DNA of 64,000 bases, taken from positions 124,001 to 188,000 of the forward strand of contig NZ_WMIG01000001.1 in the NCBI RefSeq assembly GCF_009711205.1, given 5' to 3'. The notes beneath the pieces are model-generated. The model worked only from the letters and a program-made list of their open reading frames with translations, did not search any database and was not told where the DNA came from. This document shows, piece after piece, positions 42,376 to 52,916 of the stretch. The translations under genes were made by a program, and so were the position numbers. Source of the DNA: Paracoccus litorisediminis. GTDB taxonomy: Bacteria > Pseudomonadota > Alphaproteobacteria > Rhodobacterales > Rhodobacteraceae. The number at the start of each line of letters is the position of its first letter. The stretch's first letter is position 1.

Positions 42376-45300
42376 TCATTCGGCTGCCTGCGCCATGGGC
42401 GTGCCGCCCTTGCGGAAAGCATCCAGAAGCTGGGCCCGACGCGCCGCGGCCTGATGAGCTGCGGCCTCCTTGACCGGACCATAGCCGCGCACCGACAGCG
42501 GCAGTTCCGCAAGCTCTCGCACCAGCGCAATCGTCGCGGGCGTCACATCTGCAAGGACTTCGCGCATGTCAGCCTCAAATTCGGCGATGGCGGCGCGTTC
42601 GGCGCGACGCTCGGCCGCATGACCGAACGGGTCCAAAGCAGTTCCGCGCAATCCCTTCATCCGCGCCAACACCTTGAACAGCGGCAGCACCCATGCCCCG
42701 AATTCACGTTTGCGTGGCCGCCCGTCGGGATCAAGCCCCGGCATGAAGGGCGGGGCCAGATGGAAGCTTAACTTGGCGTCGCCCTCGAACTCATTGGAAA
42801 GCTGCGCGGCGCTGGCCAGATGCAACCGGGCGACTTCGTATTCGTCCTTATAGGCCAGCAGCTTGTAATAGCCCTCGGCCACGCTGCCCTGCAGCGCCGC
42901 AGGGGCCAGCGCCACCAGATCGCGGAACCGCTTGGCCAGCGCCTCATTCTGGTATTCGACCAGCCGCGCGGCGCGGTAGGCCACCGGATCGACCGCCTCG
43001 ACATGCTCGGGTGCCGCCGCCAGCACCTGTGCGGCGGCGGCGGGCTCGGCCATGGCCCAGCGGCCGATCTGGAAGGCGCGCTGGTTCTCGGTGACCTTGG
43101 CGCCGTTCAGCTCGATCGCCTTCAGGATCGCGGCTTCCGACAGCGGGATCAGCCCCTGCTGCCAAGTCGCGCCCATCACCAGCATGTTGGAATAGATCGA
43201 GTCCCCCAGCAGCCGCAGCGCCAGCGTCGAGGCGTCAAAGAACGCAACCTTCTCGCCCAGTCGGGCCTGCAACGACACGCGCAGCCGGTCCGCCGGGATC
43301 TGGAAATCGCGGTTGCGGGTGAATTCGCCGGTGATGATCTCGTGGTCATTGACCACCGCCCCGGTCCGGCCCTTGGTCATCAGCCCGATGGTCTTGGCCC
43401 CACCGGTCACCACCAGATCGCCACCGATGACGCAATCAGCTTCGCCCACGGCGACGCGGATGGCGCTGATATCCGCAGGCGCATTGGCCAGACGCAGGTG
43501 GATATGAACCGCGCCCCCCTTCTGGGCGAGGCCCGCCATCTCCATCATGCCAGCACCCTTGCCGTCGATATGCGCGGCCTGCGCCAGAACAGCGCCGATG
43601 GTCACGACACCGGTGCCCCCGACCCCGGTGATGACGACATTATGCGTGCCGCGAATGGCCGGCAGCGCCGGTTCCGGCAGCAAGGGCAGGTCCAACTCGG
43701 CCGCCTTGGGTTTTTTCAGCTTGGCCCCGCGGACTGAGACGAAGCTGGGGCAGAAGCCCTTCACGCAGGAATAGTCCTTGTTGCAGCTGGACTGGTCGAT
43801 GGCGCGCTTGCGGCCCAGTTCGGTATCCTTGGGCACGATCGAGACACAATTCGACTGCACCCCGCAATCACCACAACCCTCGCAGATGTCAGGGTTGATC
43901 CAGACGCGACGGTCAGGATCAGGGAACTTGCCGCGCTTGCGGCGACGGCGTTTTTCGGCTGCGCAGGTCTGGATATAGACGATGGCGCTGACACCACCGA
44001 CCTGTTCCAACTCCTTCTGCACCGCCAACATCGAGGCACGTTCCTCGAACCGCAACCCCGAGGGGAACTGCCCGCGGTCGATCTCCTCTTTCTCATCATA
44101 GACGGCGATTACCGGGGACACGCCCATGGCCTGCAATTCGCGCACGATCTGCTGCGCCGTCAGCCCGCCTTCGTTCGGCTGGCCGCCGGTCATGGCAACG
44201 GCATCGTTGAACAGGATCTTGTAGGTGATATTCGCGTTCGCGGCCTTCGCCGCACGGATCGCCAAAGATCCGGAATGGTTATAGGTTCCGTCGCCAAGAT
44301 TCTGAAACACATGGTTTCTTTTGCTGAACGGCCCCTCGCCGATCCAGTTCGCCCCCTCACCGCCCATATGGGTGAAGCCCGAGGTGTCGCGGTCCATCCA
44401 CTGCACCATGTAGTGGCATCCGATCCCCGCATAGGCGCGCGCGCCATCGGGCAACCGGGTCGAGGTGTTATGCGGACAGCCCGAACAGAACCACGGCGTG
44501 CGGGTGGCAACCTCGGGGGCGTTATCGTTGCGGCGCACTTCGGTCAGGCGCTGCAGGCCCGCCTTGATCGCCTCGGTCCCGCGGCCTTCTTCGATCAGGA
44601 TGCTGCCCAGCTTCTGGGCAATCATCACCGGGTCCAGCGCATAACGGGTCGGGAACAGTTCCTCATGGGTGCGGTCATGCTTCCAGCCCAGCACGCGGCG
44701 ACCATGGCGGTTGTCAAAGATCGCCTCCTTGACCTGCACCTCGATCAGCTTGCGCTTTTCTTCGACGACGACGATGACCTCCAGCCCTTCGGACCATTCC
44801 TGAAAGGACTTCATGTCCATGGGCCAGGTCTGACCGACCTTGTAGGTCGAGATGCCCAGCCGGTCGGCCTCGTCTTCATCGATATCCAGAAGCGACAGGG
44901 CATGGACCAGGTCCAGCCAGTTCTTGCCCGCCGCGACAAATCCGATCCGCGCGCCGGGCGCGTTCCAGACCGGGCGGTCGATGCGGTTCGCACGGGCAAA
45001 TGCCTCGGCCGCGAAGCGCTTATAGTCGATCATCCGCGCTTCCTGCGCCACGGGCGTATCGCCCAGCCGGATGTTCAGACCACCCTGCGGTATCGCGAAA
45101 TCCGGGGTGACGAACTTCATGCGGAAGGGGTCGCCATCGACGACGCTGGTCGCCTCGACCGTATCCTTCATCGTCTTGAGACCGGTCCATACCCCGGCAA
45201 AGCGCGACAGAGCAAAACCGTACAGCCCGAAATCAAGGATTTCCTGCACACCGGCAGGCGACAGCACCGGGATATAGGCATCGACCATCGCCCAGTCGGA

Positions 45301-45774
45301 CTGGTGCAGCACTGTCGAGCTTTCGCCGGTATGGTCGTCGCCCATGGCCATGACCACGCCGCCGAACTTCGACGAGCCCGCCATGTTCGCATGCCGCATC
45401 ACGTCGCCCGAGCGGTCCACCCCCGGCCCCTTGCCGTACCACAGGGCAAAGACGCCGTCATGCTTGCCCTCGCCGCGCAATTCGGCCTGCTGGCTGCCCC
45501 AGATCGCGGTCGCTGCCAGATCCTCGTTCAGACCGGGCTGGAACAGCACCTGCGCCGCCGTCAGTTCACTCTTTGACTTCATCATCTGCAGATCGACGCC
45601 TCCCAACGGCGATCCGCGATATCCTGTCACCAACCCTGCCGTATCGAAGCCCGCAGCCTTGTCACGAGCCGATTGCATCAGCATCAGCCGCACCAAAGCC
45701 TGCGTTCCGTTCAGCAGCACATGCCGCTTACTAAGATCGAACCGATCCGCCAGAGTAAAATCCTGCACGTTCAT
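42376..45774 (-). CDS. Indolepyruvate ferredoxin oxidoreductase, IorA-IorB fusion
   Basis: 1132 residues. The alpha part has a pyruvate-oxidoreductase-type start (about 20-330), a TPP domain (about 430-560: [38 protein letters not shown]), and ferredoxin-like clusters [13 protein letters not shown] and [13 protein letters not shown] (about 630-680). The beta part (about 715-900: [32 protein letters not shown]) is fused at the C terminus. It decarboxylates aryl-pyruvates from aromatic amino acids to aryl-acetyl-CoA. A LysR gene is divergent and likely its regulator. Confidence 0.94.
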   Translation of the reverse strand: MNVQDFTLADRFDLSKRHVLLNGTQALVRLMLMQSARDKAAGFDTAGLVTGYRGSPLGGVDLQMMKSKSELTAAQVLFQPGLNEDLAATAIWGSQQAELRGEGKHDGVFALWYGKGPGVDRSGDVMRHANMAGSSKFGGVVMAMGDDHTGESSTVLHQSDWAMVDAYIPVLSPAGVQEILDFGLYGFALSRFAGVWTGLKTMKDTVEATSVVDGDPFRMKFVTPDFAIPQGGLNIRLGDTPVAQEARMIDYKRFAAEAFARANRIDRPVWNAPGARIGFVAAGKNWLDLVHALSLLDIDEDEADRLGISTYKVGQTWPMDMKSFQEWSEGLEVIVVVEEKRKLIEVQVKEAIFDNRHGRRVLGWKHDRTHEELFPTRYALDPVMIAQKLGSILIEEGRGTEAIKAGLQRLTEVRRNDNAPEVATRTPWFCSGCPHNTSTRLPDGARAYAGIGCHYMVQWMDRDTSGFTHMGGEGANWIGEGPFSKRNHVFQNLGDGTYNHSGSLAIRAAKAANANITYKILFNDAVAMTGGQPNEGGLTAQQIVRELQAMGVSPVIAVYDEKEEIDRGQFPSGLRFEERASMLAVQKELEQVGGVSAIVYIQTCAAEKRRRRKRGKFPDPDRRVWINPDICEGCGDCGVQSNCVSIVPKDTELGRKRAIDQSSCNKDYSCVKGFCPSFVSVRGAKLKKPKAAELDLPLLPEPALPAIRGTHNVVITGVGGTGVVTIGAVLAQAAHIDGKGAGMMEMAGLAQKGGAVHIHLRLANAPADISAIRVAVGEADCVIGGDLVVTGGAKTIGLMTKGRTGAVVNDHEIITGEFTRNRDFQIPADRLRVSLQARLGEKVAFFDASTLALRLLGDSIYSNMLVMGATWQQGLIPLSEAAILKAIELNGAKVTENQRAFQIGRWAMAEPAAAAQVLAAAPEHVEAVDPVAYRAARLVEYQNEALAKRFRDLVALAPAALQGSVAEGYYKLLAYKDEYEVARLHLASAAQLSNEFEGDAKLSFHLAPPFMPGLDPDGRPRKREFGAWVLPLFKVLARMKGLRGTALDPFGHAAERRAERAAIAEFEADMREVLADVTPATIALVRELAELPLSVRGYGPVKEAAAHQAAARRAQLLDAFRKGGTPMAQAAE

Positions 45775-45932
45775 CTTGCCCTCCCAAGCGCGATGACTGG
45801 TCTTAGTGCACTATAGGTCAGCAAAACTGACCGATAAAGAATTTTTCTGCATGGGGGTGCATATTGTCCCATTGCACCTATGTGGTAAGCGTTGCGAAAA
45901 TTGCATGGCTGCTGCCACAAGAAAGCTGGATC

Positions 45933-46835
45933 ATGGACTGGGACAAGCTGAGAATCTTTCACGCCGTCGCGGATGCTGGGTCGCTGACCCATGCGGGCGA
46001 CGTGCTTCATCTGTCCCAATCCGCCGTCAGCCGTCAGATCCGCGCGCTTGAGGATTCACTGGGAACCACGCTGTTTCACCGCCATGCCCGCGGCCTGATC
46101 CTGACCGAACAGGGCGAATTGCTGTTCGAGGCAACCTCCTCGATGGTGCGCAAGCTTGACACAACTGCCGCGCGAATCAAGGACAGCGAGGAAGAGGTCT
46201 TTGGTGAGTTGAAGGTGACCACCACCACCGGCTTCGGGACCATGTGGCTGGTGCCGCGTCTGGCCAAGCTTTACGAACGCTATCCCGACCTGAAGATCGA
46301 CCTGATGCTGGAAGAGCGCGTCCTCGACCTGCCCATGCGCGAGGCAGACGTGGCCATCCGCATGAAGGAACCCGCGCAGCAGGACCTGATCCGGCGCCGG
46401 CTGCTGAACATCCGCATGCGGCTTTATGCGACGCCGGAATATCTTGAGCGGCACGGAACGCCGCAATCCTTCGAGGAATTGCGCCCGCATCGCCTGATCT
46501 GCCAAAGCCCGCAGACCCCGCAGGTCAGCTCGGGCGCGGTGCTGGTGCAGACGCTGCTCACGCACAACATGACCTCGATGCTGATGGTGAATAACTATTT
46601 CGGCGTGCTGCAGGGCGTGCTGAACCATGTCGGCATTGGTGTGCTGCCCGATTACCTGACCGCGGACTTCCCGCAGCTGACCCGCGTGCTACCGGAAATC
46701 GAATCCGGCGAGGTCCCGGTCTTCCTCGCCTTCCCCGAGGAGTTGCGCACCTCGCGCCGGGTCAGTGCTTTCCGCGATTTCGTGCTCGAGGAAATCCAGT
46801 CGATCCGCAAATTGCAGGCGGAAACGGACAACTGA
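45933..46835 (+). CDS. LysR-family transcriptional regulator
   Basis: 300 residues from the ATG at 45933. The helix-turn-helix is at about 10-40 (FHAVADAGSLTHAGDVLHLS, then QSAVSRQIRALE) and the effector domain at about 95-290. It is divergent from the indolepyruvate oxidoreductase gene with 158 bases between, the classical layout for LysR regulation of the neighbour. The effector could be an aromatic amino acid or its keto acid; that is inference. Confidence 0.92.
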   Translation: MDWDKLRIFHAVADAGSLTHAGDVLHLSQSAVSRQIRALEDSLGTTLFHRHARGLILTEQGELLFEATSSMVRKLDTTAARIKDSEEEVFGELKVTTTTGFGTMWLVPRLAKLYERYPDLKIDLMLEERVLDLPMREADVAIRMKEPAQQDLIRRRLLNIRMRLYATPEYLERHGTPQSFEELRPHRLICQSPQTPQVSSGAVLVQTLLTHNMTSMLMVNNYFGVLQGVLNHVGIGVLPDYLTADFPQLTRVLPEIESGEVPVFLAFPEELRTSRRVSAFRDFVLEEIQSIRKLQAETDN

Positions 46836-46932
46836 TCCGTTTCCACTACACTTGTATGGTAAGGATTCCCCTATCCGCGAAAGCCATGCCACAGGCGCAT
46901 ATCCGACATGTCCTAAGTTTGCGCTTTCATCC

Positions 46933-46961
46933 TTGAACGGTTCGCAAACTGCACATATCTG
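46933..46961 (+). promoter_or_regulatory. Possible sigma-70 promoter for the small RNA
   Basis: TTGAAC (46933-46938), a 17-base spacer and TATCTG (46956-46961) form a partial -35/-10 pair. It would start transcription near 46968, about 80 bases before the terminator at 47050. Confidence 0.4.
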
Positions 46962-46967
46962 AGGCGT

Positions 46968-47050
46968 CGAAGGGGATGATTTGAGGAAACTCTCATCAAC
47001 TTCAACCTCCCTGTTGGACTTAGGCCGGGCTTTATGCCCGGCTTTTTTTT
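46968..47050 (+). ncRNA. Candidate small RNA with CCUCCC loop, CcsR-like
   Basis: In the 348-base gap between LysR and purL there is no ORF with a start signal. A compact unit of about 80 bases can be seen: a small hairpin GAG-GAAA-CTC (46983-46992), a second CAAC/GTTG hairpin with loop CTCCCT (47003-47016), and the terminator at 47024-47050. The CCTCCC in a loop is an anti-Shine-Dalgarno motif of the kind seen in the stress-induced CcsR RNAs of Rhodobacteraceae. It could also be the tail of the LysR mRNA or a purL leader. Confidence 0.5.
47024..47050 (+). terminator. Strong intrinsic terminator upstream of purL
   Basis: GCCGGGC/GCCCGGC stem, loop TTTAT, and eight consecutive T residues (47043-47050). 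It is 215 bases after the LysR stop and 134 bases before purL, too far from LysR to be its natural end, which supports a separate short transcript. Confidence 0.92.
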
Positions 47051-47183
47051 GCCCGACAGCCCGGTCCCGACAATGCGGTCTGATCCCGGTTTCGGCAGCC
47101 CCGTCCGCCTACGCGCGCGCGGCCCCTTTCCTAATTGCCCGTCCCCGCATAAAAGGCCCCAAATCCGGGGAAAGGGCTCGAAT

Positions 47184-49355
47184 ATGGATGAACCGCAGAT
47201 CACCGAAGACCTGATTGCCGCGCATGGCCTGAAGCCTGACGAATATCAGCGCATCCTGGGGATCATCGGACGCGAGCCGACTTTCACCGAGCTGGGCATT
47301 TTCTCGGCGATGTGGAACGAGCATTGCTCGTATAAGTCGTCCAAGAAATGGCTGCGTACCCTGCCGACCACCGGCCCGCAGGTCATCTGCGGCCCCGGCG
47401 AAAACGCCGGCGTCGTCGATATCGGCGACGGTCAGGCCGTGGTCTTCAAGATGGAAAGCCACAACCACCCCTCCTATATCGAGCCGCACCAAGGTGCTGC
47501 GACCGGCGTCGGCGGCATCCTGCGCGATGTCTTCACCATGGGCGCGCGCCCGATCGCCGCGATGGACGCGCTGTCCTTCGGCCGTCCCCAGCACCCCAAG
47601 ACCGCACATCTGGTCAAGGGCGTGGTCGAGGGCATCGGCGCTTACGGCAATGCCTTCGGCGTGCCGAATGTCGGCGGCGAAGTCCGCTTTCACCAGTCGT
47701 ATGACGGCAACTGCCTTGTGAACGCCTTTGCGGCGGGTCTGGCCGATGCCGACAAGATCTTCTACTCGGCGGCCTCGGGCGTCGGGATGCCCGTCGTCTA
47801 TCTGGGTGCCAAGACCGGCCGCGACGGCGTCGGCGGCGCGACCATGGCCTCGGCCGAGTTCGACGACACGATCGAGGAAAAGCGCCCCACCGTTCAGGTC
47901 GGCGACCCCTTCACCGAGAAATGCCTGCTGGAAGCCTGCCTTGAACTGATGCAGACCGACAGCGTCATTTCCATTCAGGACATGGGCGCGGCGGGTCTGA
48001 CCTGCTCGGCCGTGGAAATGGGCGACAAGGGCGGCCTTGGCATCAAGCTGAACCTTGAAAACGTGCCGCAGCGCGAAGCGCATATGACGGCTTACGAAAT
48101 GATGCTCTCGGAAAGCCAAGAGCGGATGCTCATGGTGCTGAAGCCCGAGAAAGAGGCAGAAGCCCGCGCCATCTTCGTGAAATGGGACCTCGACTTCGCC
48201 ATTGTCGGCGAAACCATTGCCGAGGACCGCTTCCTGATCCTGCACCACAATCAGGTCAAGGCCGACCTGCCGCTGTCGAAACTGTCCTCCAGCGCGCCGG
48301 AATATGACCGTCCGTGGGTGGAAACGCCCGCAGCCGAGGCTCTGCCCGCTTTGCCCGCGATCACCCCCATCGCGGCGCTGAAAGCCCTGCTCGGTTCGCC
48401 CAACTACGCCCATAAGGGCTGGGTCTGGGAGCAGTATGACACGCAGGTCGGCGCCGATACCGTGCGCCGCCCCGGTCTGGGCGCTGGCGTCGTCCGCGTC
48501 CATGGCACCGACAAGGCGCTGGCCTTCACCAGCGACGTGACGCCCCGCTACGTCAAGGCCAACCCCTATGAGGGCGGCAAGCAGGCCGTGGCCGAGGCTT
48601 ACCGCAACCTGACCGCCTGCGGCGCGCTGCCCTTGGCCACCACCGACAACCTGAACTTCGGCAATCCCGAAAAGCCCGAGATCATGGGCCAGCTGGTCGG
48701 CGCGGTCAAAGGCATCGGCGAGGCCTGCGCCGCGCTGGACTTCCCGATCGTCTCGGGCAACGTCTCGCTTTACAACGAGACCGACGGCAAGGGCATCCTG
48801 CCCACGCCCACCATCGGTGGCGTCGGCCTGATCGCGCATCTGGACGATCTGATCGCAGGTCTGCCCGTCGATGGCGACGTGGCGCTGGTCATCGGCACGA
48901 CCCAAGGCCATCTCGGCCAGTCGGCTCTGGCTGCCGAAGCCTTCGGCATCGACGCCGGCGACGCCCCGCATGTCGATCTGGCCGCCGAGCGCAAGCATGG
49001 CGAGTTCCTGCGCGCCAATCGCAAGCTGTTCTCGGCTGCGACCGACCTGTCGGATGGCGGGCTTGCCTTGGCCGCATTCGAGATGGCCGAGGCCGCCGGT
49101 CTGGGCGTCACGCTGGAGCAAGCCGACATCGCGCAGCTTTTCGGTGAGGATCAGGCCCGTTACCTCGTCGCCTGCTCGGCGACCAATGCCGCGAAGCTGC
49201 TGGAGGCCGCCGCAAGCGCAGGCGTTCCGGTCGCCAAGGTCGGCGGGTTCGGCGGCGAAAGCGTCAGCCTTGGCGGCGATGCAGCCGCGCTGGCCGAGCT
49301 GTCGGCGCTCTATCGCAGCGCCTTTGTCGAGACCCTGAACCTCGGCATCGCCTGA
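47184..49355 (+). CDS. purL: Phosphoribosylformylglycinamidine synthase subunit II
   Basis: 723 residues from the ATG at 47184 (GGGGAAAGGG upstream); the frame back to 47034 is not conserved. This is the small PurL that works with PurS and PurQ. Key blocks: [15 protein letters not shown] with the catalytic His, [35 protein letters not shown] and, in the second half, [19 protein letters not shown] and [16 protein letters not shown]. It catalyses the fourth step of purine synthesis. It ends in a strong terminator; PurS and PurQ are not in the window. Confidence 0.97.
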   Translation: MDEPQITEDLIAAHGLKPDEYQRILGIIGREPTFTELGIFSAMWNEHCSYKSSKKWLRTLPTTGPQVICGPGENAGVVDIGDGQAVVFKMESHNHPSYIEPHQGAATGVGGILRDVFTMGARPIAAMDALSFGRPQHPKTAHLVKGVVEGIGAYGNAFGVPNVGGEVRFHQSYDGNCLVNAFAAGLADADKIFYSAASGVGMPVVYLGAKTGRDGVGGATMASAEFDDTIEEKRPTVQVGDPFTEKCLLEACLELMQTDSVISIQDMGAAGLTCSAVEMGDKGGLGIKLNLENVPQREAHMTAYEMMLSESQERMLMVLKPEKEAEARAIFVKWDLDFAIVGETIAEDRFLILHHNQVKADLPLSKLSSSAPEYDRPWVETPAAEALPALPAITPIAALKALLGSPNYAHKGWVWEQYDTQVGADTVRRPGLGAGVVRVHGTDKALAFTSDVTPRYVKANPYEGGKQAVAEAYRNLTACGALPLATTDNLNFGNPEKPEIMGQLVGAVKGIGEACAALDFPIVSGNVSLYNETDGKGILPTPTIGGVGLIAHLDDLIAGLPVDGDVALVIGTTQGHLGQSALAAEAFGIDAGDAPHVDLAAERKHGEFLRANRKLFSAATDLSDGGLALAAFEMAEAAGLGVTLEQADIAQLFGEDQARYLVACSATNAAKLLEAAASAGVPVAKVGGFGGESVSLGGDAAALAELSALYRSAFVETLNLGIA

Positions 49356-49361
49356 ACGAAC

Positions 49362-49389
49362 AAAGGCCGGGCCAAGCGCCCGGCCTTTT
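49362..49389 (+). terminator. Rho-independent terminator of purL
   Basis: An 11-pair stem AAAGGCCGGGC/GCCCGGCCTTT around CAAGC, followed by TC, seven bases after the purL stop. Confidence 0.88.
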
Positions 49390-49439
49390 CTTTGCCGCAA
49401 TCCCTGCTAGCTTGCCCGCAAATGAAAGGACAACCTGAC

Positions 49440-50252
49440 ATGAGCGGCTGCGCCTGCGGACATCACCATCATCACCATCACGACGCCGCATTGGGCGGGA
49501 CCGAGATCCCCCTGACCCAACCGCTGATCGCGTTGTCGGGCCATCTGACCTGCGCGGACATCAGCCAGATGATGCTGGCGCTGGACCTGCTGCCCGATCA
49601 TGTCGCCCTCAGCCGCGCCGAACCCGGCAATCTGCGCTTTGACCTGTCGCAGACCGAGGACCCGCTGATCTGGCGTCTGGATGAGCTTTTCGCCGATGCC
49701 GAGGCCTTTGCCGCCCATCAGGCCCGCACCAAGGCCAGCGAATGGGGGCAGCGCAGCAAGGACATCGCCCGCGCCTTTGACCGGGTCGAGGTCCTGCCCC
49801 GCATCCGCCCCGAGCATCCGCAGGAAGCCGCCGCGATCTCGGCCCTGCTGCGGCTCGCCTTTGGCGGGCAGGATGAGGCGCGGTTGGTTGAGATGCTGCG
49901 CGATCAGGACGATCTGACCCTGTCCTTTGTCGCGGAAGCAGGTGGCAGCATCATCGGCCATGTCGCGCTGTCGCCGCTGCAGGCCGAAGGCTCGGCCTTG
50001 GCACTGGCCCCGGTTGCCGTGCACCCGGCGGCACAAAAGCGTGGGATCGGCGACGCGCTGATCCGCGCGGCGCTGGACGCCGTTCCCGGCCATACGATCG
50101 TGGTTCTGGGCGATCCGGCCTATTACAGCCGCTTCGGCTTCAAGCCCGCAGACCTTGCTTCACCCTATGCTGGTCCGCATCTGATGGCGCTGGGTCCGGC
50201 GCTGCCCAAAGGCAGCGCCATCACCCATGCCCCCGCTTTCGCGGCGCTTTAA
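49440..50252 (+). CDS. His-rich fusion of an ABM-like domain and a GNAT acetyltransferase
   Basis: 270 residues from the ATG at 49440 (AAAGGAC upstream). The N terminus is MSGCACGHHHHHHHDAALGG, a CxC pair and seven histidines that should bind metal. Residues about 30-115 look like an antibiotic-biosynthesis-monooxygenase/quinol-monooxygenase fold (LSRAEPGNLRFDLSQTEDPL, AEAFAAHQARTKASEW). Residues about 120-270 are a GNAT of the YhbS type (LSPLQAEGSALALAPVAVHP, AAQKRGIGDALIRAALDAVP, YYSRFGF). The gene is alone between purL and corC. The combination is unusual and the substrate is unknown. Confidence 0.82.
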   Translation: MSGCACGHHHHHHHDAALGGTEIPLTQPLIALSGHLTCADISQMMLALDLLPDHVALSRAEPGNLRFDLSQTEDPLIWRLDELFADAEAFAAHQARTKASEWGQRSKDIARAFDRVEVLPRIRPEHPQEAAAISALLRLAFGGQDEARLVEMLRDQDDLTLSFVAEAGGSIIGHVALSPLQAEGSALALAPVAVHPAAQKRGIGDALIRAALDAVPGHTIVVLGDPAYYSRFGFKPADLASPYAGPHLMALGPALPKGSAITHAPAFAAL

Positions 50253-51181
50253 CCGGCGTCCGGGGTCGTCTCGGCAGGCTGCACCGGTTGAATCTGGCGC
50301 AGCCGCACCCGCTTCACCCGGCGCGGATCGGCATCGACTATTTCGAACTCGACGCCGCTGTTATGGGGAATGACCTCGCCCCGGACCGGAACCCGGCCGG
50401 TCAGCATGAATATCAGCCCGCCCAGCGTGTCAATTTCCTCTTCGTCCGAGGCCAGCCGCAGCCCGGTTTCGGCCTCGACATCCTCTAGCGGCGTGCGGGC
50501 CTGAACCAGCCATTGGCCGGGCTTTTCGGCCATCAGCATGCCGCCTTCGATTTCGTCATGCTCGTCCTCGATCTCACCGATGACCTGTTCGATCAGGTCC
50601 TCGATGGTGACGACGCCGTCCACCCCGCCATATTCGTCAATGACCATGGCCATGTGGATGCGCTTTTGCTGCATCTGCTGCAACAGCACGCCGATCGGCA
50701 TTGACGGCGGCACGTAAAGCAACGGGCGCAGCAGCGGCCGCAGATTGAACTTGGTCGGAGCTTCGGCACCAAAGCCGTATTTCAGCGCCAGATCTTTCAG
50801 GTGGATCAGCCCCAGCGGACTGTCCAGCGTGCCCTTGAACACCGGCACGCGTGAGAAACCATGCTCACGGAATATCTCGACCAGTTCGGGCAAGGGGGTG
50901 CTGACCGGAACCGCGACGATCTCGGCCTTGGGAACGGCCACGTCATCGACGCGCATCCGGCGCAGATTGACCATGCCCAGCCCGGACTTGCTGGGTGCAT
51001 TGTTTGCCGTGGCCTTTTCAGCAGGCGTCTCGGCCTCGCTGTCGCCGCCGCCGAACGCGCCAAGGATGCGGCCCAGAAAGCCGCGCGATTGCGGAAGATC
51101 CCGCCCGTCCCCTCCGACTCCATCCGCCCAAGAGGCGGGCTCGGCCGAGACGGGGGTGTCGGGACTTCGGTCGTTATTCAT
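50249..51181 (-). CDS. CBS-pair CorC/HlyC-domain protein
   Basis: 310 residues. An acidic N-terminal tail (1-65) precedes two CBS motifs (about 75-135, MRVDDVAVPKAEIVAVPVST; and about 140-200, MAMVIDEYGGVDGVVTIEDL) and a CorC/HlyC domain (about 215-295). No membrane span is present, so it belongs to the soluble CorC type that affects divalent-cation homeostasis. The order phoH-ybeY-corC, with overlapping ends, is a common bacterial cluster. It overlaps the ybeY end by four bases. Confidence 0.93.
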   Translation of the reverse strand: MNNDRSPDTPVSAEPASWADGVGGDGRDLPQSRGFLGRILGAFGGGDSEAETPAEKATANNAPSKSGLGMVNLRRMRVDDVAVPKAEIVAVPVSTPLPELVEIFREHGFSRVPVFKGTLDSPLGLIHLKDLALKYGFGAEAPTKFNLRPLLRPLLYVPPSMPIGVLLQQMQQKRIHMAMVIDEYGGVDGVVTIEDLIEQVIGEIEDEHDEIEGGMLMAEKPGQWLVQARTPLEDVEAETGLRLASDEEEIDTLGGLIFMLTGRVPVRGEVIPHNSGVEFEIVDADPRRVKRVRLRQIQPVQPAETTPDAG

Positions 51182-51702
51182 GTTTCCATTTCCAGATAGG
51201 GATCGGGGATGCCGAGCTTGCTCAGGATCGCGCGTTCAGCATCTTCCATGGTTTCGGCATCCTGATCGTCGATATGATCGTAACCGGCAAGATGCAGGAT
51301 CGCATGCACAAGCAGATGTGTGGCATGATCGGCAAAGGGTTTGCCCTGCGCCTCGGCCTCGCGCCAGCAGGTATCGTAGGAGATGGCGATGTCGCCAAGC
51401 TCCTCGATTTCAGGCAGTTCGGGCGCTTCACCCGGCTCGCGTTCCTCGAACTCCATCGCGGGCCAGCTGAGGACATTGGTCGGCCGGGGCTTGTCGCGGA
51501 ACTCGGCATTCAGACCGGCGATGCGCTGGTCGTCGCAGCCCATGACCACGACCTGAAACTGCTCAAGCCCCAGCCATTCGCCGACCGCATGGGCGGCGCG
51601 TTCGGCCATGCCCATCAGGTCGGCGTCTTCCCAGCGTTCATCCTCGATCACCAGATCGATGATGCCCATTTCTTCGACTTCGTCCTCGAAGGGCTCACGC
51701 AT
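51178..51702 (-). CDS. ybeY: Endoribonuclease YbeY, 16S rRNA maturation
   Basis: 174 residues from the ATG at 51702, which overlaps phoH by eight bases; the ATG at 51669 (MGIIDLVIEDERW) is an alternative closer to the usual family start. The metal site is HLLVHAILHLAGYDH, the HxxxHxxxxxH form, and NVLSWPAMEF is the family loop. YbeY trims 16S rRNA and takes part in ribosome quality control. Coupled to phoH and corC. Confidence 0.95.
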   Translation of the reverse strand: MREPFEDEVEEMGIIDLVIEDERWEDADLMGMAERAAHAVGEWLGLEQFQVVVMGCDDQRIAGLNAEFRDKPRPTNVLSWPAMEFEEREPGEAPELPEIEELGDIAISYDTCWREAEAQGKPFADHATHLLVHAILHLAGYDHIDDQDAETMEDAERAILSKLGIPDPYLEMET

Positions 51703-52798
51703 CGCTTTGGCCCCCAGCGGTGGCAATGAAGCGCGGCTCGCGGCGCGGGATGCGCTGGCCACGGTCGTCCACCGGTTCGCCACGGGCAAGCGCCAATTCG
51801 GCTTCGGTGTCATAGGCCTCGATGATGCGGGCGACCAGCGGGTGACGCACCACGTCCTTGGCGGTGAAGTAGCTGAAGCTGATGCCCTTCACGTCCTTCA
51901 GGATCTTCTCGGCGTCGGTCAGGCCGGAATGAACGCCGCGCGGCAGGTCGATCTGGGTGCGGTCGCCGGTGATGACCATGCGCGAGCCCTCACCCAGACG
52001 GGTCAGGAACATCTTCATCTGCATGGTGGTGGCGTTCTGCGCCTCATCCAGAACGACAAAGGCATTGGCCAGCGTCCGCCCGCGCATGAAGGCCAGCGGC
52101 GCGATCTCGATGCGCTTTTCCTCCATCAGCTTCTGCATCTGCTTGCTGGGCAGGAAGTCGTTCAGCGCGTCGTAAAGCGGCTGCATGTAGGGATCGACTT
52201 TTTCCTTCATGTCGCCGGGCAGGAAGCCCAGACGCTCGCCCGCCTCGACGGCGGGGCGCGACAGGATGATCTTGTCGACATGGCCGCCGATCAGCATGGT
52301 CACGCCGACGGCAACGGCCAGATAGGTCTTGCCGGTGCCCGCCGGGCCTATGCCAAAGGCCAGTTCGTTGGCGAACAGGTTGCGGACATATTCCTTTTGC
52401 GCCTCGGTGCGCGGCTCGACCGTCTTCTTGCGCGTGCGCAACTCGACATGGCCGGTCTGGAACATTTCCAGCTGCTCGGCAGGGGACAGGGTTTCCTGTG
52501 CCTGCTCGACACCCATGCGCAAGGCCGCCTCAATTTCTGGCAGCTCGACATGGCGGCCCTGCTCCAGCCGGGCATAAAGCCCGCGCAGAACCTGCGCGGC
52601 CTCGGCCTGGGCGTCGGCGGGACCGACAACGGAAAGAAGATTGCCGCGGCGAAGGATATGGACCTTGAGCGCTTCCTCGATGCGCGCCAGATGGCGGTCA
52701 TGAGGGCCGCAAAGATCGATCAGCAGCCTGTTGTCGTGGAACTCCAGCAGGATTTCGCCAGCAGTCGTGGTCGCGGGGGCAGTCGGGGAAAGACCCAA
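51695..52798 (-). CDS. phoH: PhoH family ATPase
   Basis: 367 residues, starting with an N-terminal KH-like part (about 15-95), then the ATPase: Walker A GIGPAGTGKTYLA (about 150-162), RPAVEAGERLGFLPGDMKEK and Walker B VVLDEAQNAT, then MVITGDRTQIDL. PhoH proteins are RNA-associated ATPases, linked to YbeY in ribosome or RNA processing. First gene of the phoH-ybeY-corC unit; its upstream 118 bases hold the promoter but I see no clear elements. Confidence 0.95.
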   Translation of the reverse strand: MGLSPTAPATTTAGEILLEFHDNRLLIDLCGPHDRHLARIEEALKVHILRRGNLLSVVGPADAQAEAAQVLRGLYARLEQGRHVELPEIEAALRMGVEQAQETLSPAEQLEMFQTGHVELRTRKKTVEPRTEAQKEYVRNLFANELAFGIGPAGTGKTYLAVAVGVTMLIGGHVDKIILSRPAVEAGERLGFLPGDMKEKVDPYMQPLYDALNDFLPSKQMQKLMEEKRIEIAPLAFMRGRTLANAFVVLDEAQNATTMQMKMFLTRLGEGSRMVITGDRTQIDLPRGVHSGLTDAEKILKDVKGISFSYFTAKDVVRHPLVARIIEAYDTEAELALARGEPVDDRGQRIPRREPRFIATAGGQSDA

Positions 52799-52916
52799 AT
52801 TCGTCTCCGGTCAGGTCGAGAAGTACAGGTTCATGGTCGCAACTGCGCGGGATTCGCACAAGGCCTGCGGGTTGTGTGATGTGCTTTTACGCAGGCTCTG
52901 TCGCATATATATGCAG

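Noticed and set aside
47109..49400. Minus-strand ORF of 763 codons
   Set aside because: It is antisense to purL, which is intact and typical; no family resemblance.
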